A stretch of DNA of 64,000 bases from Ralstonia condita (GCF_958405655.1 NZ_CATYWO010000001.1:1116001-1180000), one strand, 5' to 3'. Numbered from the stretch's first letter, positions 1 through 8,723 are shown. Notes: generated by a model not told the origin, from the sequence alone. A program made the numbers and translations.

Positions 1-559
1 GCCGGTACGGCAGCGGTGAGCCCATCGGGAATAAGTCGATGAGGCCGCCGCGCACGGAGTATTCGCCTGGGCGCATCACGGCGCTGACGTGCTCGTAGCC
101 GGCCAACGTGAACTGCGCTTTCAGCGCCGCCTCGTCCAGCTTTTCGCCTTTTTTAAAGAAGAACGTGTAGGCCGCCAGGAACGATGGCGGCGCCACGCGT
201 TGCAGCGCCGTGGAGGCGGGCACGAGGAGGATGTCGCACGCACCGTTCTGGAGGTCATGCAGCGTCGCCAGCCGCTCGGAGATCAAATCCTGGTGCGGCG
301 AGAAATTGTCGTACGGCAGCGTTTCCCAGTCCGGCAGCAGCTTCACACGCGCCTGCGGGGCAAACCAGCGTAGCTCCTCGGCCAGGCGCTGAGCATCGAC
401 GGCATTGGCGCAGACCACCGCCAGCATCGGCACAGCGGCGCGATGCTGCTCCAGGTAGCGCGCCAGCAGCAGGGCATCTGCCGCGCCCTGCAGGCCGCTG
501 AAGACGAAGCGCGAGCCCGGTTTGACGGCGGGCAGGGCGGAGAGCGAAAAATCGGACAT
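1..559 (-). CDS. mfd: Transcription-repair coupling factor Mfd, N-terminal part (cut by window edge)
   Basis: Mfd is an ATP-dependent translocase that removes RNA polymerase stalled at DNA lesions and recruits UvrA. Only the first 186 codons are here; the gene runs off the left edge. Reading the minus strand from ATG 559-557 gives an open frame starting MSDFSLSALPAV. It contains the UvrB-like N-terminal signatures DWETLPYDNFSPHQDLISER (about residues 80-100) and PGEYSVRGGLIDLFP near the edge. The helicase and RNA-polymerase-interaction domains lie outside. It is divergent from ispD, and a minus-strand TATAAT at 649-654 is a candidate -10. The leader between that box and the ATG contains a strong hairpin (599-636). 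No clear Shine-Dalgarno sequence is visible before the ATG. Confidence 0.9.
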   Translation of the reverse strand, partial: MSDFSLSALPAVKPGSRFVFSGLQGAADALLLARYLEQHRAAVPMLAVVCANAVDAQRLAEELRWFAPQARVKLLPDWETLPYDNFSPHQDLISERLATLHDLQNGACDILLVPASTALQRVAPPSFLAAYTFFFKKGEKLDEAALKAQFTLAGYEHVSAVMRPGEYSVRGGLIDLFPMGSPLPYR

Positions 560-598
560 GGGGTGTCAGGTTCTGGGGGGCACGACTGCAAGACAAAG

Positions 599-636
599 CA
601 CGACACCCCGCCGGCATGTGCAGGCGGGGTGTCGTG
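599..636. promoter_or_regulatory. Perfect 14-bp inverted repeat in the mfd/ispD divergent region
   Basis: Arms at 599-612 and 623-636 are perfectly complementary around a 10-nt loop. In an mfd transcript starting near the TATAAT at 649-654 this forms a GC-rich hairpin in the 5' leader. The distal arm could instead pair with GACACCCC at 567-560, directly before the mfd ATG, so two mutually exclusive structures are possible. There is no uridine tract, so it is not a standard terminator. Confidence 0.6.
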
Positions 637-731
637 ACGTAGACCGCTATTATAAAATCCGCGCCAGCTGCGTGCTTGCGAGGGCCAAAAACCACGCAAA
701 TGCTGCGCCCACGTTCACATTCCCGCCTGTC

Positions 732-1490
732 ATGTCGATTTCCTTCCCCGGCCGACGCCGTTTTGCGCTGATTCCCTCGGCCGGCACTGGCTCGCGCGCC
801 GGTGGCGATCTGCCGAAGCAATATCAGGTGATCGCCGGGCGGCCGATGCTGTGGCACACCGCGCAGGCCTTCCTGGCCAGCCCCGAAATCGACACCGTGC
901 TTGTGGTGACGACGCCCGGCGCACAGCCGCTCGTGCAGCGCTTCCCCGACGGTGGTTTCGATGCGCCCAAGCTGGTCGAAGTCGATTGCGGAGGCGACTC
1001 GCGCCACGCGTCCGTCGCCCATGGTTTGGCGGCGTTGCGTGGCCTGGGTGCACACGATGACGACTGGGTGCTCGTACATGATGCGGCGCGCCCCGGCTTG
1101 ACGCCCGCACTGATCGCCCGTTTGGTCGCCGCCGTGGAGGCCGAAGGCACGCAAGCTGCGGGGGGCATCCTTGCGCTGCCCGTGGCAGACACGCTCAAAC
1201 GCGCAGATGCGGCAGAGCATATCGACGCGACCGTGCCGCGCGACGGCCTGTGGCAAGCGCAGACGCCGCAGATGTTTCCGCTCGGGCTGCTGGAGCGCGC
1301 CTTGCGGGAAGCGCTGTTGCAGCATCGCATCGTCACCGACGAAGCCAGCGCCATCGAAGCCGCCGGTCACCCGCCGCTGCTTGTGCCGGGTGCGCTGCGC
1401 AACTTCAAGGTGACGTATCCCGACGATTTCGCGCTTGCCGAGGCCATCCTCGCGCAGGGCGCACAACCCAACGAGGCATCGCAAGCATGA
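732..1490 (+). CDS. ispD: 2-C-methyl-D-erythritol 4-phosphate cytidylyltransferase IspD
   Basis: IspD transfers CMP from CTP to MEP in the cytosolic non-mevalonate isoprenoid pathway. The 252-residue product has the usual family length. Its N-terminal nucleotide-binding loop is SAGTGSRAGGDLPKQY, close to the family pattern for phosphate binding. VHDAARP follows mid-protein, and the C-terminal part has a TDEAS motif as expected. ATG 732 was chosen because the homologous protein begins just before the glycine loop; the open frame upstream (from 522) runs through the intergenic hairpin and is not coding. The stop overlaps the ispF start by four bases (ATGA, 1487-1490), so translation is probably coupled. 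Confidence 0.95.
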   Translation: MSISFPGRRRFALIPSAGTGSRAGGDLPKQYQVIAGRPMLWHTAQAFLASPEIDTVLVVTTPGAQPLVQRFPDGGFDAPKLVEVDCGGDSRHASVAHGLAALRGLGAHDDDWVLVHDAARPGLTPALIARLVAAVEAEGTQAAGGILALPVADTLKRADAAEHIDATVPRDGLWQAQTPQMFPLGLLERALREALLQHRIVTDEASAIEAAGHPPLLVPGALRNFKVTYPDDFALAEAILAQGAQPNEASQA

Positions 1491-1993
1491 ACTGGATGGA
1501 CATCCGCATTGGCCAGGGCTACGACGTGCACGCGCTGGTGGAGGGCCGCAAGCTGATCCTGGGTGGCGTGGAGATCCCGCACACGCGCGGCCTGCTCGGC
1601 CACTCCGATGCTGACGCGCTGCTGCATGCGATTACCGATGCGCTGTTCGGCGCCGCCGGCCTGGGCGACATCGGCCGGCACTTTCCCGACACCGATCCGG
1701 CTTTTGCCGGTGCCGACAGCCGCGTGCTGCTGCGCGAAGCCGTGCGCCGTGTGCACAAGGCCGGCTATGCGGTCGGCAACGTCGATGCCACTGTCATCGC
1801 GCAGAAGCCCAAGCTTGCGCCGCATGTGCCGGGCATGGTCGCCAACCTTGCCGAAGACTTGGGCATCGCGCCTGAGCGGTGCAACGTCAAGGCCAAGACC
1901 AACGAGAAGCTCGGCTTCGAAGGCGAGGAAGAAGGCATCGTTGCGCAGGCCGTGGTGTTGATCTATCGCGCAGAAGCCGCCGAGCAGGACTGA
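1487..1993 (+). CDS. ispF: 2-C-methyl-D-erythritol 2,4-cyclodiphosphate synthase IspF
   Basis: IspF cyclises CDP-ME 2-phosphate to MEcPP, releasing CMP, two steps after IspD. The 168-residue protein is typical in length. Visible signatures are GQGYDVH near the N-terminus (the Asp and His that bind the metal), LGHSDADALLHA (further metal and active-site residues), GDIGRHFPDTDP, and the C-terminal KAKTNEKLGF loop that contacts the cytidine. The start is fixed by the ATGA overlap with ispD; the same frame extends upstream into ispD but has no homology there. Together with ispD it forms a compact two-gene operon; many bacteria carry the two adjacent or fused. Confidence 0.96.
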   Translation: MNWMDIRIGQGYDVHALVEGRKLILGGVEIPHTRGLLGHSDADALLHAITDALFGAAGLGDIGRHFPDTDPAFAGADSRVLLREAVRRVHKAGYAVGNVDATVIAQKPKLAPHVPGMVANLAEDLGIAPERCNVKAKTNEKLGFEGEEEGIVAQAVVLIYRAEAAEQD

Positions 1994-2224
1994 GCTTCGC
2001 CCGTTCGTCGTGTGTGAGGAAAGCGGCAGCCCGGATCACTCCCGCGCTGCCGTTGTTGCTCCTGGAGCGAACTGAGCCTTGCAGCTGCGGTATTGGTAAT
2101 GAACCTGAACCGGGTGGTTGATCAACCGCGCGTCGCACTTAGGGCCGGGGGCGCGAATTACCTTGCCCGTGGTACATGACGGCGGCGGGGAGCAGCGAGG
2201 ACCGTATCAATACGGCAGGTCAGG

Positions 2225-3586
2225 TCAGATGCGCGCGTAGCAGACACTGACGACAAGCCCGGTTTCCGGCGGGGTACGATTTTCCAGCAGGAGCCGGCCG
2301 CCGCTGCGCTGCAGGATGCGATTGACGATCGACATGCCAAGCCCGGCGCCCTTGGCTTCGCTGCGCGCCGATTCCAGCCGGTAGAACGGCCGGGTCAGCA
2401 GGGCGAGCTGGTCGGGTGGCACACCGGCGCCACGGTCGGCGACACACAACACCACTTCGTTGCCCTGCAGCGAGGTGCTGACGGTGATGTCCGCTCGGTC
2501 GGTGCCGGGTGTCTTGCCGTAGCGCCGGGCATTCTCGATCAGGTTGTCGAGAATGCGCTGCGTCTCCATGCGGTTGCAGCGCGCGATCGCCTCGGGCGCC
2601 AGTTTGAGGGTGAGATCGATGTCGCCATGGGCCGAGTAGACCGGCGCGGTGTCGCGGATGAGCTCGGTCAGGTCGACCGCCTCGAGCATCTCGCCGGACG
2701 GGCGCGCGTAGTCCAGGAACTGGCCGATGATGGCATCCATCTGTTCGATGTCGGCCACCATCAGTTCGCGCGTCTGGTCGTCGACGGGGCTCATTTCGGT
2801 TTCCAGCCGCAGGCGTGTGAGCGGCGTGCGCAGGTCGTGCGAGATGCCCGCCAGCATGACAGCGCGATCGGCTTCAAGCTGCTTCAGGTCCCGCACCATC
2901 TGGTTGAAGCTGTGATTCGCCTGCGCCACTTCGGTACCGCCCCCCTCGGGCAGCGGCTTCGGATCGTCGCCCGCACTGATGGCGCGTGCCGTATCCGCGA
3001 GCCGCTTGAGCGGCTGGTTCACGCGCGAGGTGATGAATGCTGCGCCGAGTACCGACAGCACCAGCGCCGCCATCGACCACCACAGCCACTGCAGCCCGGG
3101 TACGTGCTCGAAGCGGTCGGGGCTGATGGCAACCCAGTAATCGTCGCCCTCGATCTGGAAACTGACCCACACCCCCGGGATATCGTTGACGGCCGTGGCG
3201 ATGACCGTATCGGTCCCGAGCCGATTGCGGATCTCCTGCTGGACGAGCTGCGTCAGGTAGGGGTTGGTGCGCGGCTCGCGGTATTCGTCCTCGTTCTCGC
3301 GGGGGTAGACCTTGATGCCTTCGTTCTGCACGAGGTCCAGCAGCAGGAACCGTCGCCGACCGGGGTCCGAGTACAGCAGCGCTGCCCGCGTGAGCTTGAC
3401 CACGCTGACCACCTGCATGGCGATCTGCTGCGCGCGTGGTTCACGCTCGAAAATGCGAAAACTCTGGAACCAGACGCCCAGGGAGATGGCGATCAGCAGC
3501 GCGATCAGCATGAAGGTTCGCCAGAACAGCGAACCGAACACACTGATCAACAGGCGCCGCAGCGCGGCCGGACGCGGAATGCCCAA
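2225..3586 (-). CDS. EnvZ/RisS-type sensor histidine kinase
   Basis: Membrane sensor kinase of an OmpR-family two-component system. A first membrane helix lies at about residues 22-44 and a periplasmic sensor domain at about 45-165. A second helix follows around 168-190, then a HAMP linker (NQPLKRLADTARAIS). The phosphoacceptor box is SHDLRTPLTRLRLE, the N box NLIENARRYG, and the ATP lid has DRGAGVP and GAGLGMSIV. It lies directly downstream of its response regulator on the same strand, 44 bases away. The start is uncertain: no ATG precedes the first helix, so TTG 3586 is used. It resembles beta-proteobacterial RisS/EnvZ proteins; the signal sensed cannot be read from the sequence. Confidence 0.9.
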   Translation of the reverse strand: MGIPRPAALRRLLISVFGSLFWRTFMLIALLIAISLGVWFQSFRIFEREPRAQQIAMQVVSVVKLTRAALLYSDPGRRRFLLLDLVQNEGIKVYPRENEDEYREPRTNPYLTQLVQQEIRNRLGTDTVIATAVNDIPGVWVSFQIEGDDYWVAISPDRFEHVPGLQWLWWSMAALVLSVLGAAFITSRVNQPLKRLADTARAISAGDDPKPLPEGGGTEVAQANHSFNQMVRDLKQLEADRAVMLAGISHDLRTPLTRLRLETEMSPVDDQTRELMVADIEQMDAIIGQFLDYARPSGEMLEAVDLTELIRDTAPVYSAHGDIDLTLKLAPEAIARCNRMETQRILDNLIENARRYGKTPGTDRADITVSTSLQGNEVVLCVADRGAGVPPDQLALLTRPFYRLESARSEAKGAGLGMSIVNRILQRSGGRLLLENRTPPETGLVVSVCYARI

Positions 3587-3630
3587 GTCGGATGCGGGAA
3601 AGAGGGTTGCTTGGAGTCTGATCGAGCGCC

Positions 3631-4353
3631 TTACTTGGCGCCGTCAGGAATGAACACGTAGCCGAGTCCCCATACCGTCTGGATGAAGCGCGGATTGCTG
3701 GCGTCGGGTTCGATCAATTTGCGCAGGCGAGAAATCTGCACGTCCAGGCTGCGATCGAACACTTCGTACTCGCGGCCGCGCGCCATTTCCATCAGCTTTT
3801 CACGCGACAGGGGTTGGCGCGGGTGACGCGCGAACACCTTCAGTACGGAGAATTCGCCCGTCGTGAGCGTGATTTCCTCATCGTTCTTCTTGAGCGTGCG
3901 GGTCGCGAGGTTCAGCACGAAATCGCCGAAAGCGAAGGTTTCGGGCGTTTCCGATGGCGCACCGGGAATTTCGGCCGGGCCACGGCGGCGCAGCACCGCG
4001 TGGATGCGCGCGATCAGCTCACGCGGGTTGAACGGTTTAGGCAGGTAGTCGTCGGCGCCCATTTCGAGGCCGACGATGCGGTCGACGTCCTCGCCCTTGG
4101 CGGTGAGCATGATGATGGGCGTCTGATCGTTGGCCCCACGCAGGCGGCGACAGATCGACAGGCCATCCTCGCCCGGCATCATCAAGTCCAGTACGAGCAG
4201 GTCGAAACGCTCGCGAAGCCAGAGTTTATTCATGGCCGTGGCGTTTTCCGCCACCAGCACGGTGAAGCCCTGTTCCCCGAGGTAGCGGCGCAGCAGATCG
4301 CGCAGGCGGGGATCGTCGTCGACGACAAGAATCTTTTGACCAGAATTTTCCAT
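3631..4353 (-). CDS. ompR: OmpR/RisA-family response regulator
   Basis: Cytoplasmic DNA-binding response regulator of 240 residues, partner of the kinase just downstream. The receiver domain has acidic residues D12-D14, phosphoacceptor D56 (LLVLDLMMPGEDG), T84 and K106 (YLPKPF). The C-terminal winged-helix domain ends with the typical DVQISRLRKLIEPD and VWGLGYVFIPDG. ATG 4353 begins MENSGQKILVVDDD, which matches the family; the frame is open further upstream but that part is intergenic. OmpR is the best family match, and RisA is the name used in related beta-proteobacteria. The 240-bp gap to the next gene, which is divergent, should hold its promoter. Confidence 0.93.
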   Translation of the reverse strand: MENSGQKILVVDDDPRLRDLLRRYLGEQGFTVLVAENATAMNKLWLRERFDLLVLDLMMPGEDGLSICRRLRGANDQTPIIMLTAKGEDVDRIVGLEMGADDYLPKPFNPRELIARIHAVLRRRGPAEIPGAPSETPETFAFGDFVLNLATRTLKKNDEEITLTTGEFSVLKVFARHPRQPLSREKLMEMARGREYEVFDRSLDVQISRLRKLIEPDASNPRFIQTVWGLGYVFIPDGAK

Positions 4354-4593
4354 GGCGCTAATGGTAACGACAAAAGCAGGGGGCCGAGGCGCAGTAAAAG
4401 CCCAATTGAAACAGACGGTTACATTATTTACCGCGCCACGCGAACAGTCTGTAGGACGCACAGCTACACTGCTTTGGCGGTTCGTCGGGATGGGTGCGAC
4501 GCTGTCGACCCCCTCGAAGAGGACTGGCGTGCAATGCGGTTGCCTGTTATCGATTGTCGCGCAATGATGCATGGCGCATCGGTTTCCAGCAAC

Positions 4594-5001
4594 ATGGACG
4601 TAGCTTATCTCTCTCATTTGACGTATCGGTCGACTCATTGGCGGCAGCGCCTGGCGCTGGCGGCGTGTGCTGTCGCCCTGTGCCTGGCGAACCTTCCGGC
4701 GCAGGCGCGCGGGCCGCACGGTGCCCCGTCAGGCCCTGTCGGTGGCAATGGCGGTGTGTTCGGCCGGTTTGGCGGCGGTTTCTTTGACGCGGCAGGACCG
4801 CACAAAGGCGGCAACCCTGGCGCGGCGCATGGCAGTCAGAACGAAGAGCGCCGGCGCCGTGCGGCCGCCATGGAAAACCGCCGTGCCGAGAGCGTGGGCC
4901 GTTCGCCCCCCCCGCAGCGCAAGCTGTCTCCCGAGGAACGCCGGCAATTGCGTCAGAACATCTACGACGTCACGCGCGACATTTATCACCGTGGCGGTTA
5001 G
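4594..5001 (+). CDS. Small secreted Gly/Arg-rich protein, function unknown
   Basis: Predicted exported protein of about 135 residues that I cannot assign to a named family. From ATG 4594 there is a basic stretch (THWRQR), a hydrophobic core (LALAACAVALCLANLP) and a likely cleavage after AQA. The mature part is glycine-rich, then charged, and ends with LSPEERRQLRQNIYDVTRDI, a short motif also seen at the end of small periplasmic proteins. ATGs at 4564 and 4567 are alternatives; none has a strong ribosome-binding site. It precedes the DUF1800/DUF1501 pair on the same strand with an 80-bp gap, so co-expression is possible. Confidence 0.65.
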   Translation: MDVAYLSHLTYRSTHWRQRLALAACAVALCLANLPAQARGPHGAPSGPVGGNGGVFGRFGGGFFDAAGPHKGGNPGAAHGSQNEERRRRAAAMENRRAESVGRSPPPQRKLSPEERRQLRQNIYDVTRDIYHRGG

Positions 5002-5081
5002 GTAGGCCGGGAAGAAACAATGCACCGTTGCTGTCCTGGCAAGCGGCAATAGACCAAACGGGTTGACTTGGGGGACACGGC

Positions 5082-6692
5082 ATGCGAATCCGCGGCATCG
5101 CGATCGTTCTGGCGCTGGGCGTAGCCGGTGCATTCACGTTTGCGCCCACGCAGGCGGCAACACAAGGCAAGGCGCATCGCCACATCGTGCCCGCGGCGGC
5201 GCCAGTCGCCGACGCGCAGCGCCTGGACCGCGACGACGCGCGCTACTTGCTCACCCGCGTCGGCTTTTCTCCGTCCGAGAGCGAACTCGATGCCTATGCC
5301 GGGCTCACGCGCCCCGAGGCCGTCGACCGACTGCTCGCGCAGACGGGCCACGTTGCCATGCAGCCGCCGCCGGCATGGGTGAACGAGCCGATCATCCCGT
5401 ACAACAAGCTGCCGGACGAAGAGGCTCGAAAAGCCGCGCGCCGTCAGAACGCCGCCCGCGAACTGGAACTGCGCGCATGGTGGCTGGGCGAGATGATCAG
5501 GACACCGTCGCCGCTGACCGAACGCATGACGCTGTTCTGGCACAACCATTTCGTGTCCAGCGCGCAGAAGGTTCAGTTTGCCCAGTTGATGTATCGGCAG
5601 AATGTGCTGCTGCGCGAGAACGCGGTCGGCAATTTCGGCGCCATGCTGCATGCCATCGCCAAGGACCCGGCGATGCTCATCTATCTCGACGGCGCCCAGA
5701 GCCGCAAGGGCAAGCCCAACGAGAACTTCGCGCGGGAAGTGATGGAACTGTTCACGCTCGGAGAGGGCCACTACACCGATCAGGACATCAAGGAAGCTGC
5801 ACGGGCCTATACCGGCTGGAGCGTCGACCGCGAGCACGACTTTGCCTACATCTGGCGTCCGCAGATCCACGACACCGGGGTGAAGACCGTGTTCGGGCAG
5901 AGCGGCGATTACCATGGCGACCAGATGCTCGACATCCTGCTGGCGCGCCCTGAAACGGCAAATTTCATCGTCACCAAGCTCTGGCGCGAGTTTGTCTCGC
6001 CCGATCCCGATGCGGCGCAGGTACAGCGCGTGGCTGATGCGTTCCGCTCCAGCAACTACGACATCAAGGTGGCGTTACGCGGGCTGTTCCTGACGCCGGC
6101 GTTCTGGGCGTCGCAATCGCGCGCGACGCTGGTGAAGTCGCCGGTGGAGTTGATTGTCGGCACGCTCAAGGAATTCAACGTCCAGTATTCCGATCCTGCG
6201 CCGTTTGCCATCAAGGCCGCACAGCTCGGGCAGAACCTGCTGGCGCCACCCAACGTGAAAGGCTGGCCTGGCGGCGACGCGTGGATCAACTCGAACACCC
6301 TGCTGGGACGCAAGCAGTTTCTGGATCAACTCTTCCGGTCGACCGAAATGAAGGCGCCCGCCCAGGCACAGAAGCCCGGCGTGATGATGGCAGCCATGCG
6401 GCAAGAACTGAAGCAAGGCGGCGCCGTACAAGGTTTGGGCCAGGCGCTGAAGGGAATGGGACAAGAGGGGCGCTTCAAGCTGGCACAGTCGCAGACGATG
6501 GTGTCGTTCAATGCGGCCAAATGGCTCGCTCAGTTTGGTGCCGAGGGAGACACCCCACCGGAACTGGCACCACGCATTTCGATCCAGCGGGCGGTGCTGC
6601 CGATCGAGCCGACCGCACCGATCCCGGTCAAGCTCGCCGGAACAGCGTACCTGCGCACGCTGATGATGGACCCGGCCTACCAGCTCAAGTAA
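5082..6692 (+). CDS. DUF1800 family secreted protein
   Basis: Exported protein of 536 residues of the DUF1800 family, whose biochemical role is unknown. A signal peptide is evident (MRIRGIAIVLALGVAGAFTF, cleavage near AQA). Family signatures include LTRVGFSPSESELDAYAGL, FWHNHFVSS, NENFAREVMELFTLGEGHYT and the late NVKGWPGGDAW. A GGGGGA sequence about ten bases before ATG 5082 serves as ribosome-binding site. DUF1800 genes are habitually paired with DUF1501 genes, as here: the next gene starts 23 bases after this stop, forming a likely two-gene transcription unit. Confidence 0.9.
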   Translation: MRIRGIAIVLALGVAGAFTFAPTQAATQGKAHRHIVPAAAPVADAQRLDRDDARYLLTRVGFSPSESELDAYAGLTRPEAVDRLLAQTGHVAMQPPPAWVNEPIIPYNKLPDEEARKAARRQNAARELELRAWWLGEMIRTPSPLTERMTLFWHNHFVSSAQKVQFAQLMYRQNVLLRENAVGNFGAMLHAIAKDPAMLIYLDGAQSRKGKPNENFAREVMELFTLGEGHYTDQDIKEAARAYTGWSVDREHDFAYIWRPQIHDTGVKTVFGQSGDYHGDQMLDILLARPETANFIVTKLWREFVSPDPDAAQVQRVADAFRSSNYDIKVALRGLFLTPAFWASQSRATLVKSPVELIVGTLKEFNVQYSDPAPFAIKAAQLGQNLLAPPNVKGWPGGDAWINSNTLLGRKQFLDQLFRSTEMKAPAQAQKPGVMMAAMRQELKQGGAVQGLGQALKGMGQEGRFKLAQSQTMVSFNAAKWLAQFGAEGDTPPELAPRISIQRAVLPIEPTAPIPVKLAGTAYLRTLMMDPAYQLK

Positions 6693-6715
6693 TACCCCGT
6701 CTGCAGGAGCACATC

Positions 6716-7900
6716 ATGGAACGTCGCGACTTTCTGAAGGCTGGCGCCATGCTTGGCATGGGCGGCATGGCGCCTGGCGTCGTCTTTGCGCAAGGGCAGG
6801 ACAGGCGCCAGGGCTACGGCAACCTGCTCATCCTCATTGAACTCAAGGGTGGCAACGACGGGCTGAATACCGTGGTGCCTTACACCAGCGCCCAGTACTA
6901 CGCGCTGCGCCCACGCATTGCGATCAGGCGCGAGCAGGTGCTGCAACTGGATGATCGCTACGGGCTGCATCCGTCGCTGCAGGCCATGATGCCGCTATGG
7001 CACGCCGGTGAACTCTCTGTGGTTCAGGGGCTGTCGTACCCGCAGCCGAACCTGTCGCATTTCCGTTCGATCGAGATCTGGGATACGGCCTCGCGCTCAG
7101 ACCAATACCTGAGCGAAGGCTGGCTGACGCGTGCGTTTTCGCTCAAGCCCGTGCCCGCTTCGTTTGGTGCGGATGGCGTGATTATCGGCAGTGCGGATCT
7201 CGGCCCGCTCGGCGGGGGCGCGCGCGCGGTGGCACTGACCAATCCTGATGCCTTCCTGAATGAAGCCAAGCTGGCGATGCCGTCCAACGCCACCGGCAAT
7301 GCCACGCTCGCGCACGTGTTGAAGGTCGAGTCGGATATCGTCAAGGCGGCAGACGGCCTGCGCCCCAGGGCGGGCAAGTTTGTGTTCCAGACCCGTTTCC
7401 CAGAAGGCGGGTTCGGCAACTCGATCAAGGCGGCGATGCAGGTCATCGCGGCGCCCGGGCGTGGCGGGGCGGATGTTGCTGCGGTATGCCTGTCGCTGGG
7501 CAGTTTTGATACGCACACCAACCAGTTGGGCACGCAGGCGAGTCTGTTGCACCAGCTGGGCGAGGGCATGGCTTCGCTCAAGAGTGCCCTCATGGAGTTG
7601 GGCCGCTGGAACGACACCCTGATCCTGACGTACTCCGAGTTCGGTCGCCGCCCGCGCGAGAACCTGAACAATGGCACGGACCACGGCACTGCGGCGGCGC
7701 ACTTCGTGGCCGGTGGCCGCGTCAATGGCGGCCTGGCCGGCCAGGGGCCCGTGCTGGAACGGCTGGATGGCGGCGGCAATCTCGACCCGTCGGTCGATTT
7801 CCGCTCGCTCTACGCAACGGTGCTGGAGCGCTGGTGGGGTATGGACTCCCAGCCGGTGCTGGCTGGGCGGTTCGCGCCACTGGACCTGATCAGGGCCTGA
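6716..7900 (+). CDS. DUF1501 family protein with Tat-type signal
   Basis: Protein of 394 residues of the DUF1501 family (sulfatase-like fold, function not established). The N-terminus MERRDFLKAGAMLGMGGMAP carries an RRDFLK twin-arginine motif, followed by a hydrophobic stretch and FAQ, so Tat export is likely. Visible family motifs are LIELKGGNDGLNTVVPY, FDTHTNQ and NNGTDHGTAAAHF, the last with histidine and aspartate residues that suit a metal site. CAGGAG at about 6703 is a good ribosome-binding site for ATG 6716. It is the usual partner of the DUF1800 gene upstream. Its last 11 bases overlap the convergent synthase gene. Confidence 0.9.
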   Translation: MERRDFLKAGAMLGMGGMAPGVVFAQGQDRRQGYGNLLILIELKGGNDGLNTVVPYTSAQYYALRPRIAIRREQVLQLDDRYGLHPSLQAMMPLWHAGELSVVQGLSYPQPNLSHFRSIEIWDTASRSDQYLSEGWLTRAFSLKPVPASFGADGVIIGSADLGPLGGGARAVALTNPDAFLNEAKLAMPSNATGNATLAHVLKVESDIVKAADGLRPRAGKFVFQTRFPEGGFGNSIKAAMQVIAAPGRGGADVAAVCLSLGSFDTHTNQLGTQASLLHQLGEGMASLKSALMELGRWNDTLILTYSEFGRRPRENLNNGTDHGTAAAHFVAGGRVNGGLAGQGPVLERLDGGGNLDPSVDFRSLYATVLERWWGMDSQPVLAGRFAPLDLIRA

Positions 7901-8723
7901 GCTGCGTCTTCCAGGCGAGCCACAGCTTGCGCAGCGGGGTGAGGTCGGTACGCTGCGTCAGTACCCGGAAGCCGTCGGCCTCCACTTCGTCTAGCAGATG
8001 CATGGCCAGCCGGCCGCGAATCAGCGCCGGGCGTTGAGCGCGACGATCCTCCGCCGGCAGCACGGCCAGCGCTTCCCTGTGGATGGCGCGCGCTCGTTCG
8101 GCCTGGAATGCCATGAGCGGCTTGAAACCTTCGGTATAGCGGCGGTTGAACAGATCGGCCGCCGGCACGTTGAAGCGCTGCAGTTCATCCACCGGGATGT
8201 AGACGCGGTTGCTGCGCACATCTTCACCCAGGTTGCGGATGAAGTGGACGAGTTGTTCGGCCAGCGACAGTTGCCGCGCGAATTCCAGCGTGCGTGCGTG
8301 CGTGTGCCCCGCGATGCGCGCCGTGAGGCGGCCGGCGACGCCCGCAACCTGGTCGCCATGCCGACGTAGGTTCGGCCAATCCAGGTAGCGGTTTTGCATG
8401 GCGTCGGCCTCGACACCGGCCAGCAGTTCCCCGAGATGGACGGCGCCGATGTCGTAGGCAGCGAGATGCGGTTGCAGCGCCTTGGTGGCGGGATGGTCTG
8501 GTCGCCCCTCGAACAGGCGGGCAAGCTCTTGCCGCCACCACTGGAGCTTCGACTGCACCACGCCCGGGTCGCTGGCGTCGCGCACGGCGTCTTCCAACTC
8601 CCGCCGCACGGCTTCCAGCGCGATGGTTGCGCGGCGGCGTTCGGGGGTCAGAAACAATACGCTGTAGTAAAGGTCGCTGCCGGGCGGGGCGGCCTTGTCG
8701 GCACAGTAGTCGTCAGGGGTCAC
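7890..8723 (-). CDS. Squalene/phytoene synthase family protein with degenerate Asp motifs
   Basis: A 277-residue member of the trans-isoprenyl head-to-head synthase family, nearest in style to HpnD (presqualene diphosphate synthase). The start MTPDDYCADKAAPPGSDLYY and the following TPERRRATIALEAV match that family; GTG 8723 is the initiation codon. Active members hold two Asp-rich motifs for Mg-diphosphate. Here the first reads RRELEDAVRDASD and the second NLGEDVRSNRVYIP, so each has lost an aspartate expected from the family pattern. No other hpn or carotenoid gene is nearby. It may be a synthase with relaxed motifs or a non-catalytic relative. It overlaps the DUF1501 gene tail to tail. Confidence 0.8.
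   Translation of the reverse strand: MTPDDYCADKAAPPGSDLYYSVLFLTPERRRATIALEAVRRELEDAVRDASDPGVVQSKLQWWRQELARLFEGRPDHPATKALQPHLAAYDIGAVHLGELLAGVEADAMQNRYLDWPNLRRHGDQVAGVAGRLTARIAGHTHARTLEFARQLSLAEQLVHFIRNLGEDVRSNRVYIPVDELQRFNVPAADLFNRRYTEGFKPLMAFQAERARAIHREALAVLPAEDRRAQRPALIRGRLAMHLLDEVEADGFRVLTQRTDLTPLRKLWLAWKTQLRP

Noticed and set aside
255..1484. Open frame of 409 codons antisense to ispD
   Set aside because: It is a shadow of ispD and mfd in the wrong frame; the mfd frame on the same strand has the recognisable protein.
2116..2127. GGTTGATCAACC palindrome after ispF
   Set aside because: A perfect 12-bp palindrome, but it lies between convergent genes far from any start, with no T-run, so no role can be assigned.
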